Assembly: GCF_018604545.1 (NCBI RefSeq)
Contig: NZ_CP075896.1
Coordinates: 5,456,001 to 5,520,000, forward strand
DNA: 64,000 nt
From: Streptomyces koelreuteriae
GTDB taxonomy: Bacteria > Actinomycetota > Actinomycetes > Streptomycetales > Streptomycetaceae
Direction of reading: 5' to 3'
The notes below the pieces were generated by a model. That model saw nothing but the letters and a program-made list of their open reading frames with translations. It was not told the DNA's origin and made no database searches. Each line of letters starts with the position of its first letter. Position 1 is the first letter of the stretch. Positions 32,476 through 41,937 of this stretch are shown here, piece by piece. The translations under genes and the position numbers were made by a program.

Positions 32476-33810
32476 ATGGGCGTCACGGGATCCACCGGGC
32501 CGGTGATGGACCGGGACGAGGTGGACCGTGCGCTGGCGCGGCTCGGCGCGGAGCACGAGGCGATCGAGACCTCGCTCCTCGCCCTGCAGGACCACGCGGG
32601 CCGCAGACTCCTGGAGGGCGCGGAGCTCACCGGTGTCACCCAGGAGCGCTGGACGTCCACGGAGGCGTCGATCACGCTGCTGTGGACCTACTTCGACGCG
32701 TACACGGACGCCCTGCGCACCGCCCGCGACATCCGCTCCCGCCGCCGCTGGTCCAGCCGCGAGGACCTGGTGGAGCTGACGGAACTGCTGACCGGCGAGT
32801 CCGTCACCGTCGCGGGCAGCGCCACCGCGACGGCCAACGCCCCCACCCTGCACGGCGCCGCGAACAGACTCAGCGAGCGCTACTCGCTCACCACCCTCGT
32901 CGACCGGATGAACGAGCTGTACGCGACGAGCCTGGACATGGTCGTCGCCGCCGACGCCGTCTGGTCGGCGCTGCCCGCCCGGATCGACCTGCTGGCCGCC
33001 GAACTCCAGCGCACCCGAAGGCTCGCGCACTCGGTGGGCGTGCGCCCCGGCGAACACCCGGCGGGCGACGACCTGGAGCGCATCACGCGCACGCTGACGA
33101 AGCTGCGCGAGCAGGTGATCTCGGACCCGCTGGAGTTCTGGCTGGCGGCGGAGGGCAGTTCGGCTCCGGGTGGCGGCCGGCCGGACACGACGGTGTACGA
33201 CCGTGAGGCGCGCGCCCTGGAGGACGTACGCCGGGAGATCGACGCGGTCCTGACGGTCCGGCAGGACGCCGAGAAGCGGATCGTCCGGCTGCGGGACATC
33301 CTCAGCCGCGCGGACCGCACGCTGGCCGAGGCGCGCACCGCCCGCGGCGAGGTCCTCGCGAAGATCGCGGCGACGGAGGTGCCGGTCGTCAGCGGGCCGC
33401 CGACGGTGTTGCAGGAGCAGGTGACGGCGGCAGCCGACTACCGCAGGCAGGGGCAGTGGCACCGGCTGTCCCCGCTGCTGGAGTCGCTGGAGCAGAAGGC
33501 CGAGGACGAACTGCTGCGTGCCCGTGAGTCGTTGACCGCGGTCACCGCGCCCCTGGCGGTCAGGGCCGAGCTGCGCGGCCGGCTCGACGCGTACAAGGCG
33601 AAGGTCGCGCGGCACGGCTTCGCGGAGGACGCGCTGCTCGTGGAGCGGTACGAGAAGGCGCGCCGCATGCTGTGGAGCGCACCCTGCGATCTGCGCGCCG
33701 CCGAAGGGGCCGTGCTGCGCTACCAGCAGGCCGCCCTGGAGCTGCTGGGCGGCCCGCGGGTGCCGGACCAGGGCGCGGTCGAGGACGACCGGAGGGGGCC
33801 GGGCGCATGA
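32476..33810 (+). CDS. Coiled-coil hypothetical protein of the PknG operon
   Basis: A 444-aa, mostly helical protein with no membrane segment (LARLGAEHEAIETSLLALQD, RARESLTAVTAPLAVRAELR). Conserved beside pknG in Streptomyces. The stop overlaps the pknG start (ATGA), so the proteins are made together. It may be a scaffold between the membrane sensors and the kinase. Function unproven. Confidence 0.75.
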   Translation: MGVTGSTGPVMDRDEVDRALARLGAEHEAIETSLLALQDHAGRRLLEGAELTGVTQERWTSTEASITLLWTYFDAYTDALRTARDIRSRRRWSSREDLVELTELLTGESVTVAGSATATANAPTLHGAANRLSERYSLTTLVDRMNELYATSLDMVVAADAVWSALPARIDLLAAELQRTRRLAHSVGVRPGEHPAGDDLERITRTLTKLREQVISDPLEFWLAAEGSSAPGGGRPDTTVYDREARALEDVRREIDAVLTVRQDAEKRIVRLRDILSRADRTLAEARTARGEVLAKIAATEVPVVSGPPTVLQEQVTAAADYRRQGQWHRLSPLLESLEQKAEDELLRARESLTAVTAPLAVRAELRGRLDAYKAKVARHGFAEDALLVERYEKARRMLWSAPCDLRAAEGAVLRYQQAALELLGGPRVPDQGAVEDDRRGPGA

Positions 33811-36410
33811 GCGACAAGGGGGAGTCCATGACCGAGACACGCATCTGTCAACGCCCCACCTGCACGGGCGCCTACGAGGACGTGGGCGGCGGCGAGCTGT
33901 ACTGCGACACCTGCGGACTCGCCCCGGTCGTCGCGGCTGGGGGTCCCCCCTCTGGGGGAGGCATGGTCGCCTCGCCCCCCACCGGCATCACCGCCGGCGG
34001 CAAGGGCGGCTCCCGCGGCTCGGGCGCCAGCGGCAGCTCCCGCTCCAGCAGCCGCAGTTCCCGTACGTCGTCCCAGTCGTCGAAGTCCCGCCGCTCGGTG
34101 TCGGGGCGGCTCTCGCGCTCCCTGTCAGGCAAGTCGACGAGCCGCTCGGTGTCGGTGCGCAGCTCCGGTTCCGGCGCCGGTTCCTCCTCCCGGGGGCGGC
34201 TGGGCGCCGGGCTGGTGCAGGTGCCGCCGATCCCGCGGCCCGACCCGCGCGAGATGGTCCTGGACAACCCCGAGGTGCCCGAGCGGAAGCGGTTCTGCTC
34301 GCGCTCCGACTGCGGCGCCCAGGTGGGCCGGGCGCGCGGTGACCGGCCGGGGCGTACGGAGGGGTTCTGCACCAAGTGCGGCCACCCGTACTCGTTCGTG
34401 CCGAAGCTGAAGTCCGGTGACGTCGTGCACGGCCAGTACGAGGTGGTCGGCTGCCTCGCGCACGGCGGCCTGGGCTGGATCTACCTCGCCGTCGACCGGG
34501 CGGTCTCGGACCGCTGGGTGGTCCTCAAAGGCCTGCTGGACACCGGCGACCAGGACGCGATGGCCGCGGCGATCTCCGAGCGGCGCTTCCTCGCGGAGAT
34601 CGAGCACGCCAACATCGTGCGGATCTACAACTTCGTGGAGCACCTGGACCAGCGCACGGGCTCCCTCGACGGCTACATCGTCATGGAGTACGTCGGCGGC
34701 AAATCGCTGAAGGAGATCGCCAACGGCCGCCGCACAGCGCAGGGCAGGCGCGATCCGCTGCCGGTGGAGCAGGCCTGTGCGTACGGCATCGAGGCGCTGG
34801 AGGCGCTCGGCCATCTGCACAGCCGCAACCTGCTGTACTGCGACTTCAAGGTCGACAACGCGATCCAGACCGAGGACCAGCTCAAGCTGATCGACATGGG
34901 CGCGGTGCGCAGGATGGACGACGAGGAGTCGGCCATCTACGGCACGGTGGGCTATCAGGCCCCGGAGGTGGCCGAGGCCGGTCCGTCGGTGGCGAGCGAC
35001 CTCTTCACCGTCGCCCGCACGCTCGCCGTCCTGACCTTCGACTTCCAGGGCTACACCAACGTCTACGCGGACTCCCTGCCCGACCCGGACCACATCGAGG
35101 TCTTCCGGCAGTACGAGTCGTTCTACCGCCTGCTGGTCCGCGCCACCGACCCCGACCCGGCCCGCCGGTTCGCCTCCGCGCAGGAGATGACCGAGCAGCT
35201 CACCGGCGTCCTGCGGGAGGTCGTCTCCCTCCAGACGGGCCGCGCCCGGCCCGCCCTGTCCACCCTGTTCGGACCCGAACTGCGGGTCACGGACACGGAG
35301 CTGTTCCCACGGCTGGACGGTGAGGTGTCCCGGCTGGGAGCGCGGGCGGTGCGGACGCGGCGCGGCTCCCCCACGGCGGCCGCGCTGCCCGCCGCCGCTC
35401 AGCTCCCCGCAGGCGGCGAGCAACCCCACACCCAGCTCCCCGCAGGCGGTCCGCTTCCCACCGGCCTCGTCAGACCCGTCGACGCCCCCGCCGCCACCCT
35501 CGCCCTGCCCGTGCCCCGGGTCGACCCGACCGACCCCAACGCCGGTTTCCTGGCGGGCCTGATGACCTCCGCGCCCGCCGAGCTGCTCGGAGCCCTCGCC
35601 GCGGCCCCGGCCCCGTCGACCGAGACGCGGCTGCGGCAGATCAGGGCCTGGCTGGAGACCGGCGAGCCGGCCGCCGCGCTGGAGGCCCTGGTCACGCTGG
35701 AGGGCGAGCGGCCCGACGACTGGCGGGTGGTCTGGTACCGGGGCGTGGCCGCGCTGGTCACCGGCGACGACGAGGGCGCAGCGCTCGCCTTCGACGCGAT
35801 CTACGACGCCTTCCCGGGCGAGATCGCGCCCAAGCTGGCGCTGGCCCTGTGCGCGGAGGTGCTGGGTCAGCTCGACAACGCCGCCGAGTACTACCGGCTG
35901 GTGTGGTCGACCGACCCGAGCTATGTCAGCGCCGCGTTCGGGCTGGCCCGCGTCCAACTGGCGAGCGGGGACCGGCGCAGCGCCGTGACGACGCTGGAGT
36001 CGGTCCCGGAGTCCTCCATCCACTACACGGCCGCGCGCGTGGCGGCGGTACGGGCGCGGCTGAGGCAGCGCACGGCGGCCGCCTCCGACGTACCGTTCCT
36101 GGAGGATCTCACGGCCGCCGCGGCCCAGGTCGAGGCGCTGGAGGCGTACGGTCTGGACCCGGCGCGGCGTGAGCAGTTGTCGGCCGAGGTCCTCGGCAGT
36201 GCGCTGGACTGGGTACTCTCCGGGGGCCAGGGTTCCGTCCCTCCCGCCGCCGGGGGACGGACGCTGCTCGGCAGCGGCCTGGACGAGCGGGGCCTGCGTT
36301 TCGGCCTGGAACGCTCGTACCGCACGCTGGCCCGGCTGGCGCGGGGCGGCGAGGAGAGGATCGACCTGGTGGAACGTGCCAATCGTTACCGCCCCCGGAC
36401 GTGGGTGTAG
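33807..36410 (+). CDS. pknG: PknG-type serine/threonine protein kinase
   Basis: An 867-aa protein. Zinc/rubredoxin-like Cys pairs at the N-terminus (CQRPTCTGAY, YCDTCGL) and before the kinase (FCSRSDCGAQ, FCTKCG). The kinase domain has a glycine loop HGGLGWIYLA (219-228), K241, a catalytic YCDFKVDN with D346, and DMG with D363. A TPR-type helical C-terminus follows (LALALCAEVLGQLDNAAEYY). A Ser-rich linker lies between. In mycobacteria PknG controls glutamate metabolism and the TCA cycle. Soluble; it has no membrane span. Confidence 0.92.
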   Translation: MSDKGESMTETRICQRPTCTGAYEDVGGGELYCDTCGLAPVVAAGGPPSGGGMVASPPTGITAGGKGGSRGSGASGSSRSSSRSSRTSSQSSKSRRSVSGRLSRSLSGKSTSRSVSVRSSGSGAGSSSRGRLGAGLVQVPPIPRPDPREMVLDNPEVPERKRFCSRSDCGAQVGRARGDRPGRTEGFCTKCGHPYSFVPKLKSGDVVHGQYEVVGCLAHGGLGWIYLAVDRAVSDRWVVLKGLLDTGDQDAMAAAISERRFLAEIEHANIVRIYNFVEHLDQRTGSLDGYIVMEYVGGKSLKEIANGRRTAQGRRDPLPVEQACAYGIEALEALGHLHSRNLLYCDFKVDNAIQTEDQLKLIDMGAVRRMDDEESAIYGTVGYQAPEVAEAGPSVASDLFTVARTLAVLTFDFQGYTNVYADSLPDPDHIEVFRQYESFYRLLVRATDPDPARRFASAQEMTEQLTGVLREVVSLQTGRARPALSTLFGPELRVTDTELFPRLDGEVSRLGARAVRTRRGSPTAAALPAAAQLPAGGEQPHTQLPAGGPLPTGLVRPVDAPAATLALPVPRVDPTDPNAGFLAGLMTSAPAELLGALAAAPAPSTETRLRQIRAWLETGEPAAALEALVTLEGERPDDWRVVWYRGVAALVTGDDEGAALAFDAIYDAFPGEIAPKLALALCAEVLGQLDNAAEYYRLVWSTDPSYVSAAFGLARVQLASGDRRSAVTTLESVPESSIHYTAARVAAVRARLRQRTAAASDVPFLEDLTAAAAQVEALEAYGLDPARREQLSAEVLGSALDWVLSGGQGSVPPAAGGRTLLGSGLDERGLRFGLERSYRTLARLARGGEERIDLVERANRYRPRTWV

Positions 36411-36413
36411 TTG

Positions 36414-37796
36414 ATGTCGCAGATGCCCCAGTTGTCCGCCTGCCCGAGTTGCGAGGAACCCCTCGAATCGGGTGACCGTTTCTGCGGCGCGTGCGGATAT
36501 GACCTGTCCGCCGTGCCCGAACGGCCGCAGGACAACCCGACCATCACCATGAACGGCTCGGTGCCCGCCCAGGGCGCCCCGGCCGGTGAGTATCCCGAGC
36601 GCCCCCCGGCGCCACCCGGCGGCGCGCCCTGGCCCGCCCCAGGGGCGGCGGGCCCTGAGGCCCAGGCCGCGGGCGTCCCCATGCCACCGGAGGCGCCCCC
36701 GGCCACCGGCGTACGGTTCGACCGGAGGCCGCAGTCCGACGGGCATGCCGCGCCGCCGGAGTCGTATCAGGCCCAGCCGGATCACAGTCACCCCGATCAG
36801 AGCCAGCCCGACGAGTACCTCCTCCAGGCACCGGACCCACGGGTGTCCGCCGAGCCCGCGGCCCCGGCCGCCGGCACCGGCGGCAAGGTCTGCGTGGCCT
36901 GCCGTGCCGGCCGCGTGGACGACGACGGCTACTGCGAGAACTGCGGCCACGCCCAGCCGCGTGAACGGGACCACATGGAGCAGGAGTCCGGCCCGATGGC
37001 CGCGGTCAGCGACCGCGGTCTGCGCCACCACCGCAACGAGGACGCGTTCGCCATCGGCACCACGGCGCTGCCCGACGGCACCCCCGCCTCCGTGGCGATC
37101 GTCTGCGACGGCGTCTCCTCGGCGACCCGTCCCGACGACGCCTCCCAGGCGGCGTCGAAGGCCGCGAGCGAGGCGGTGCTGGCCGCCCTGCCGCGCGGCA
37201 CGCACCCGCAGCAGGCGATGCACGACGCGATCGTCGCCGCCTCACGCGCCGTCAACTCACTCGCCGCCGAGCCCGCCACGGCCCTGGAGCAGGCCCCGCA
37301 CCAGAACGCCCCCGCGTGCACCATCGTCGGTGCAGTGGTGACGTCGGGCCTGCTGATCGTCGGCTGGGTCGGCGACAGCCGCGCCTACTGGGTCCCGGTC
37401 GACCGGAGCGCTCCCCCCGCCCGGCTCACCGAGGACGACTCCTGGGCCGCGCAGATGGTCGCCGCGGGCCTGATGAACGAGGCCGAGGCCTACGCCGACG
37501 AGCGCGCCCACGCGATCACCGGCTGGCTCGGCGCGGACGCCTACGAACTGGAACCGCACACCGCCGCGTTCAAGCCGGACCGGCCGGGCGTCGTGGTGGT
37601 CTGCACGGACGGGCTGTGGAACTACGCGGAGGCGGCCGAGGAGATGGCCCGGGTCCTCCCGCTCGACGCCGCCTCCCATCCGCTGCACAGCGCACGGGTG
37701 CTCGTCGGCCACGCCCTGGACGGCGGGGGCCACGACAACGTAACAGTGGCCCTCGTGCCGTTCCCCGCCGTGCCCCAGGGGGCAGGATCGGCCTGA
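36414..37796 (+). CDS. PP2C-type serine/threonine phosphatase with N-terminal zinc ribbon
   Basis: A 460-aa protein. Starts with a double zinc ribbon (CPSCEEPLESGDRFCGACGY and CVACRAGRVDDDGYCENCGH) joined by a Pro-rich linker. The PP2C core is complete: MAAVSDRGLRHHRNEDAFAI, IVCDGVSS, GWVGDSRAYW, CTDGLWNYAE and GHDNVTVALV with the metal-binding Asp residues. Two bases after pknG. It is the natural antagonist of the kinase. Confidence 0.92.
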   Translation: MSQMPQLSACPSCEEPLESGDRFCGACGYDLSAVPERPQDNPTITMNGSVPAQGAPAGEYPERPPAPPGGAPWPAPGAAGPEAQAAGVPMPPEAPPATGVRFDRRPQSDGHAAPPESYQAQPDHSHPDQSQPDEYLLQAPDPRVSAEPAAPAAGTGGKVCVACRAGRVDDDGYCENCGHAQPRERDHMEQESGPMAAVSDRGLRHHRNEDAFAIGTTALPDGTPASVAIVCDGVSSATRPDDASQAASKAASEAVLAALPRGTHPQQAMHDAIVAASRAVNSLAAEPATALEQAPHQNAPACTIVGAVVTSGLLIVGWVGDSRAYWVPVDRSAPPARLTEDDSWAAQMVAAGLMNEAEAYADERAHAITGWLGADAYELEPHTAAFKPDRPGVVVVCTDGLWNYAEAAEEMARVLPLDAASHPLHSARVLVGHALDGGGHDNVTVALVPFPAVPQGAGSA

Positions 37797-37896
37797 GGCC
37801 ACGTACGAGGACGCCTCGGCGGACCGGAGGGGACCGGTCCGCCTACCGTCATCACCCCGCTGAAGACGGGGGCTTTCGAGGGGGATCGAAGCAGGC

Positions 37897-39243
37897 ATGG
37901 CCATTTTCTCGAAGTCGAACGTGCCGCAGTTCTCGGTGGACGTGTACCAGAACGAGTACCTGCCGGAGGGCGCCCGCGAGGTCAACGCCATCGTCACGGT
38001 GACGGCGACCGGCGGCGGCACGATCGGCAGCGCGGTCGCGGCACCCCACCTCTACTCGCCCGGCGAGGGCCCCTCCGCGGCCGTGGCGGTCATGGTCGAC
38101 TGCTCGGGGTCGATGGACTACCCGCCGACCAAGATGCGCAACGCCCGGGACGCCACGGCCGCCGCGATCGACACCCTGCGCGACGGCGTGCACTTCGCCG
38201 TGATCGGCGGGACGCACGTGGCCAAGGAGGTCTACCCGGGCGGCGGGCGCGTCGCGGTCGCCGACGCCACCACCCGCGAGCAGGCCAAGAAGGCGCTGCG
38301 CTCGCTCAGCGCGGGCGGCGGCACGGCCATCGGCACCTGGCTGAAACTCGCCGACCGCCTGCTGTCCTCGGCGGACGTCGCCATCCGGCACGGGATCCTG
38401 CTCACCGACGGACGCAATGAGCACGAATCGCCCGAAGACCTGAAGGCCGCGCTCGACGCCTGTGCCGGGCGCTTCACCTGCGACGCGCGCGGAGTGGGTA
38501 CCGACTGGGAAGTGAAAGAAGTCACAGGGATCGCCTCCGCCCTGCTCGGCACCGCCGACATCGTCGCCGATCCGGCCGGGCTCGCCGCCGACTTCACACA
38601 GATGATGGAAACGGCGATGGGCAAGGAGGTCGCGGACGTCTCGCTGCGGCTGTGGACCCCGGTCGACACCACCGTGAAGTTCGTCAAGCAGGTCGCGCCC
38701 ACGGTCGAGGAACTGACCGGCAGGCGCACCGAGGCGGGCCCCCGCGCGGGCGACTACCCCCTTGGTTCCTGGGGCGATGAGTCCCGTGACTACCACGTCT
38801 GTGTCGAGGTCCCGGCCGCGCACATCGGGCAGGAGATGCTCGCGGCCCGGATCTCGCTGGTCATTCCGCAGCCCGACGGCAGCGTCCAGAACCTCGGCGC
38901 GCAGGGTCTGGTGCGGGCCGTGTGGACCGACGACATGGTCGCCTCGACGTCGATCAACCCTCAGGTCGCCCACTACACCGGGCAGGCCGAACTGGCACAA
39001 GCCATCCAACATGGACTGGACCTTCGCAAAGCGGGGGATATGGATGGAGCAACGGCCAAACTGGGCCGGGCCGTTCAGCTCGCGAGTGCCTCCGGGAACG
39101 CCGATACTGCGAAACTGCTTGCGAAGGTGGTGGACGTGGTCGATGCCGCGACCGGTACTGTGCGACTGAAGGCGAAGGTTCAGGAGGCCGACGAGATGAC
39201 GCTCGAGACCCGGTCCACCAAGACCGTTCGTGTAAAGAAGTGA
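37897..39243 (+). CDS. VWA-domain protein of the PknG operon
   Basis: A 448-aa protein. MIDAS motif DCSGS (68-72), then the usual T and D positions (GGGTAIGTWL, ILLTDGRNEH). The C-terminal part is beta-rich and then helical (AELAQAIQHGLDLRKAGDMD). A VWA fold binds partner proteins through a divalent metal. No signal peptide. It is probably an assembly protein or target of the kinase/phosphatase pair. Confidence 0.85.
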   Translation: MAIFSKSNVPQFSVDVYQNEYLPEGAREVNAIVTVTATGGGTIGSAVAAPHLYSPGEGPSAAVAVMVDCSGSMDYPPTKMRNARDATAAAIDTLRDGVHFAVIGGTHVAKEVYPGGGRVAVADATTREQAKKALRSLSAGGGTAIGTWLKLADRLLSSADVAIRHGILLTDGRNEHESPEDLKAALDACAGRFTCDARGVGTDWEVKEVTGIASALLGTADIVADPAGLAADFTQMMETAMGKEVADVSLRLWTPVDTTVKFVKQVAPTVEELTGRRTEAGPRAGDYPLGSWGDESRDYHVCVEVPAAHIGQEMLAARISLVIPQPDGSVQNLGAQGLVRAVWTDDMVASTSINPQVAHYTGQAELAQAIQHGLDLRKAGDMDGATAKLGRAVQLASASGNADTAKLLAKVVDVVDAATGTVRLKAKVQEADEMTLETRSTKTVRVKK

Positions 39244-39275
39244 CCTAGAAGAGATCGAAGGAGGGACGGGCCGAC

Positions 39276-40901
39276 ATGCCGACCTGCCCGAACGGACACC
39301 AGTCGGGTTCCGACGACTGGTGCGAGGTCTGCGGTCACCGCATGGCGGGTGCCGTGCCTCCGCCCCCTCCACCGCCCCCGCCCGGCGGCTACGGCTTCCC
39401 GCCCCCCGGCGGCCCGGGTGGACCTGGCGGTCCCGGTGGCCCCGGTGGCCCGCCCGGTGGTCCCGGCGGTCCTGGTGGACGCCCTCCGCACCTGTCCGCC
39501 GTACCGAACGCCGAGCCGGAGCTCTGCCCGCAGTGTCGTACGCCGCGTGAGGGCGGCGCGCCGTTCTGCGAGGAGTGCCGGTGGAACTTCCTGACGAACA
39601 CGGCGACCTCGTACACCCCCGCGGCCCCGCCCCCGCAGGCGCCCGGCCCCGGCGTGCGTTTCCAGCCTCCGGGCCAGCCCGGTCCCGGCCCGTCGGGCCC
39701 GTCGTACGGCGGCGGCGACTCGTACGAGTACCAGGGCTCCCGCCCGTCGCAGATGAACCGCCCGGCCGAGCCGATCCCGCCGTTCGGCAGCGACCCCTCG
39801 GGCCCTCCGCCTCCTCCCGGCGGCGGCTTCCCCGGCCCGGGCGGACCCGGTGGGCCCGGTGGCCCCGGCGGTTACCCCGGCCCCGGTGGCCCTCCCGGCC
39901 CCGGAGGACCCGGCGGACCCGGCGGCCCCTCCGGCCCTGGTGCCGGTGGTCCCCCCGGACCGCCCGGATTCGGCGCCGACCCCTCGCGGCCGGTCCCGCC
40001 GCCGCCCGGCCCCGGTGGTCCCGGTGGGCCTGGCGCACCCGGTGGTCCTGGCGGCCCCGGTGGCCCCGGCGCTCCACAGGCCTTCCAGCAGTCCGGCCCG
40101 CCGGCCCCGCCCGGATTCCCGCAGGAGACCCAGCGGCCGCCGCAGCAGGGCGGTCCGTTCGGCGGCGGTGAGGACGACTGGGTGATCTCCCCGCCGACCA
40201 CCGGCCCCGGCGGTCCAGGTGGCCCCGGCCCCGGTGGACCTGGTGGCCCCGGCGGTCCTGGCGGCCCCGGTCCCGGTCAGGGCGGCTACGGCTTCCCCCC
40301 GCCCGGCGCGACGCAGGCCCCGCCCGCTCCCGGTCAGGGCGGTGGCTACGGCTTCCCCCAGCCGGGCGCGACGCAGGCCCCTCCCGGCCCCGGTCAGGGC
40401 GGTGGCTACGGCTACCCGCAGCCCGGTGCCACCCAGGCCCCGCCCGGTCCCGGCCAAGGCGGCTTCCCGCAGCAGCCCCAGGCGCCGCAGGGACCGTCGA
40501 CCTGGACCGCGACCATCGGCCCGGACCGCGACTACTTCATGGCGATGATGCAGCGCTCCGGCCCCGAGGCCGCGGGCCTGAACCTGCCCGCGTACTCGCC
40601 CGAGCAGCAGCGCACGCTCACCGGCAACCAGCTCACGATCGGCCGCCGCCGGCACTCCACCGGCGACACCCCCGACGTCGACCTGGCGGTGCCGCCGGAG
40701 GACCCGGGCGTCTCGCACCAGCACGCGGTGCTGGTCCAGCAGCCGGACGGCAGTTGGGCGGTCGTCGACCAGAACTCGACGAACGGCACGACGGTCAACG
40801 GCTCGGACGAACCGATCCAGCCGTTCGTCCCCGTACCGCTGCAGGACGGTGACCGGGTGCACGTGGGCGCCTGGACGACGATCACGATCCGCCGGGGCTG
40901 A
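39276..40901 (+). CDS. FHA-domain protein with zinc ribbon and Gly-Pro-rich linker
   Basis: A 541-aa protein. N-terminal zinc ribbon (CPNGHQSGSDDWCEVCGH) and a second one (LCPQCRTPREGGAPFCEECR). A long linker of GGPGGPG repeats follows (about 150-410). A C-terminal FHA domain has GRR near residue 455, SHQHA near 480 and NSTNGT near 500, the phosphothreonine-binding residues. It is the last gene of the operon, a reader for the kinase's products. Confidence 0.9.
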   Translation: MPTCPNGHQSGSDDWCEVCGHRMAGAVPPPPPPPPPGGYGFPPPGGPGGPGGPGGPGGPPGGPGGPGGRPPHLSAVPNAEPELCPQCRTPREGGAPFCEECRWNFLTNTATSYTPAAPPPQAPGPGVRFQPPGQPGPGPSGPSYGGGDSYEYQGSRPSQMNRPAEPIPPFGSDPSGPPPPPGGGFPGPGGPGGPGGPGGYPGPGGPPGPGGPGGPGGPSGPGAGGPPGPPGFGADPSRPVPPPPGPGGPGGPGAPGGPGGPGGPGAPQAFQQSGPPAPPGFPQETQRPPQQGGPFGGGEDDWVISPPTTGPGGPGGPGPGGPGGPGGPGGPGPGQGGYGFPPPGATQAPPAPGQGGGYGFPQPGATQAPPGPGQGGGYGYPQPGATQAPPGPGQGGFPQQPQAPQGPSTWTATIGPDRDYFMAMMQRSGPEAAGLNLPAYSPEQQRTLTGNQLTIGRRRHSTGDTPDVDLAVPPEDPGVSHQHAVLVQQPDGSWAVVDQNSTNGTTVNGSDEPIQPFVPVPLQDGDRVHVGAWTTITIRRG

Positions 40902-40913
40902 GCCCCACCAGGT

Positions 40914-41903
40914 TCAAGAGGGGAGGGGCCAGGCGTACGGCCCCTCCGGGTCGTCCAGCCAGGCCCACTCGTGCTCGCCGCGGACCGTGATGCCGTAGCG
41001 CTCCCGCTGCGGCATGCCCTCCTGCTCCCACAGCGCGTGCGCCTCCTGCGGATCGAGGCTGCCGCGGGTCAGGGTCAGCAGGAAGCGGAACAGGTCGTCC
41101 TCCCTGGCCCGGCGCGGCACCCCGCCCAACTGGGCGGGTTCGCCCCAGGACCGGATCCCGCCGCGCAGCGGCACGAAGTAGGCGGGCGTGTGCAGGAAGC
41201 GCCCCTCGGCATGTCCGGCGTCGCTCACCGTCAGCACGATCAGGCCGGTGCCGAGCGGCATGAGGATCCGGCCGCCGGGACGGCTCTGCGCGAGCCAGGC
41301 GCGCGGCACGGTGTTCAGGGCGCAGGTGGCGATGATCCGGTCGAACGGCGCACGCTCGGGCACGCCCCGGGCGCCGTCGCCGGTGACGACGACCGGCTGG
41401 TATCCGGCCGCGGCCAGATGCCGGCGGGCCGACTCGGTGATCTCCGGGTCGAGGTCGACGGTGGTGACCTTGTCGTCGCCCAGCCGGTGGGCGAGCAGCG
41501 CCGCGTTGTAGCCGGTGCCCGCGCCGATCTCCAGGACCGCGTTCCCGTCCCGCACGCACAGCGCGGCCAGCATGTCCGCCATCAGGGAGGGCTGGCTGCT
41601 GGAGGAGAGCAGTTCGCCGTCGCGCAGCCGCGTCGCCAGCGGGGTGTCCTCGTAGGCGCCGACCACCCACCGCTCACGCGCCCGGGGGTCGGGGCTCTCG
41701 CCCCAGCGCCGCTCGTAGCCGCCGGCGACGCCGACGTAGTAGTACGGCACGAAGAGATGGCGCGGGACCGCGGCGAACGCCTCGCGCCACACCGGGTCGG
41801 CGGCCCAGGCCCCGCTCGCGTCGATCCGGCGCACCAGTGCCGCCCGTGCGGAGGCGGCGAGCCCGTCCGGTTCCGGTTCCCTGTCGGGAGCATGCCCGCC
41901 CAT
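40914..41903 (-). CDS. Protein-L-isoaspartate O-methyltransferase-like protein
   Basis: A 329-aa protein. SAM-binding LEIGAGTGYNAAL and VTTVDLDPEITESARRHL, preceded by the Pcm motif SSSSQPSLMADMLAAL. At 329 residues it is longer than classical Pcm (about 210), with a C-terminal extension found in actinobacterial family members. It repairs isoaspartyl residues or methylates a related substrate. It is convergent with the FHA gene. Confidence 0.88.
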   Translation of the reverse strand: MGGHAPDREPEPDGLAASARAALVRRIDASGAWAADPVWREAFAAVPRHLFVPYYYVGVAGGYERRWGESPDPRARERWVVGAYEDTPLATRLRDGELLSSSSQPSLMADMLAALCVRDGNAVLEIGAGTGYNAALLAHRLGDDKVTTVDLDPEITESARRHLAAAGYQPVVVTGDGARGVPERAPFDRIIATCALNTVPRAWLAQSRPGGRILMPLGTGLIVLTVSDAGHAEGRFLHTPAYFVPLRGGIRSWGEPAQLGGVPRRAREDDLFRFLLTLTRGSLDPQEAHALWEQEGMPQRERYGITVRGEHEWAWLDDPEGPYAWPLPS

Positions 41904-41937
41904 ACCCCCACAGTAAGGGCAGCGGAGCTGGTCCTAG

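Noticed and set aside
34125..37223. 1032-codon minus-strand frame
   Set aside because: Antisense to pknG and the PP2C gene; no domain.
39420..40450. Tandem DNA repeat as mobile or structural element
   Set aside because: It encodes the Gly-Pro-rich linker of the FHA protein and keeps the frame throughout.
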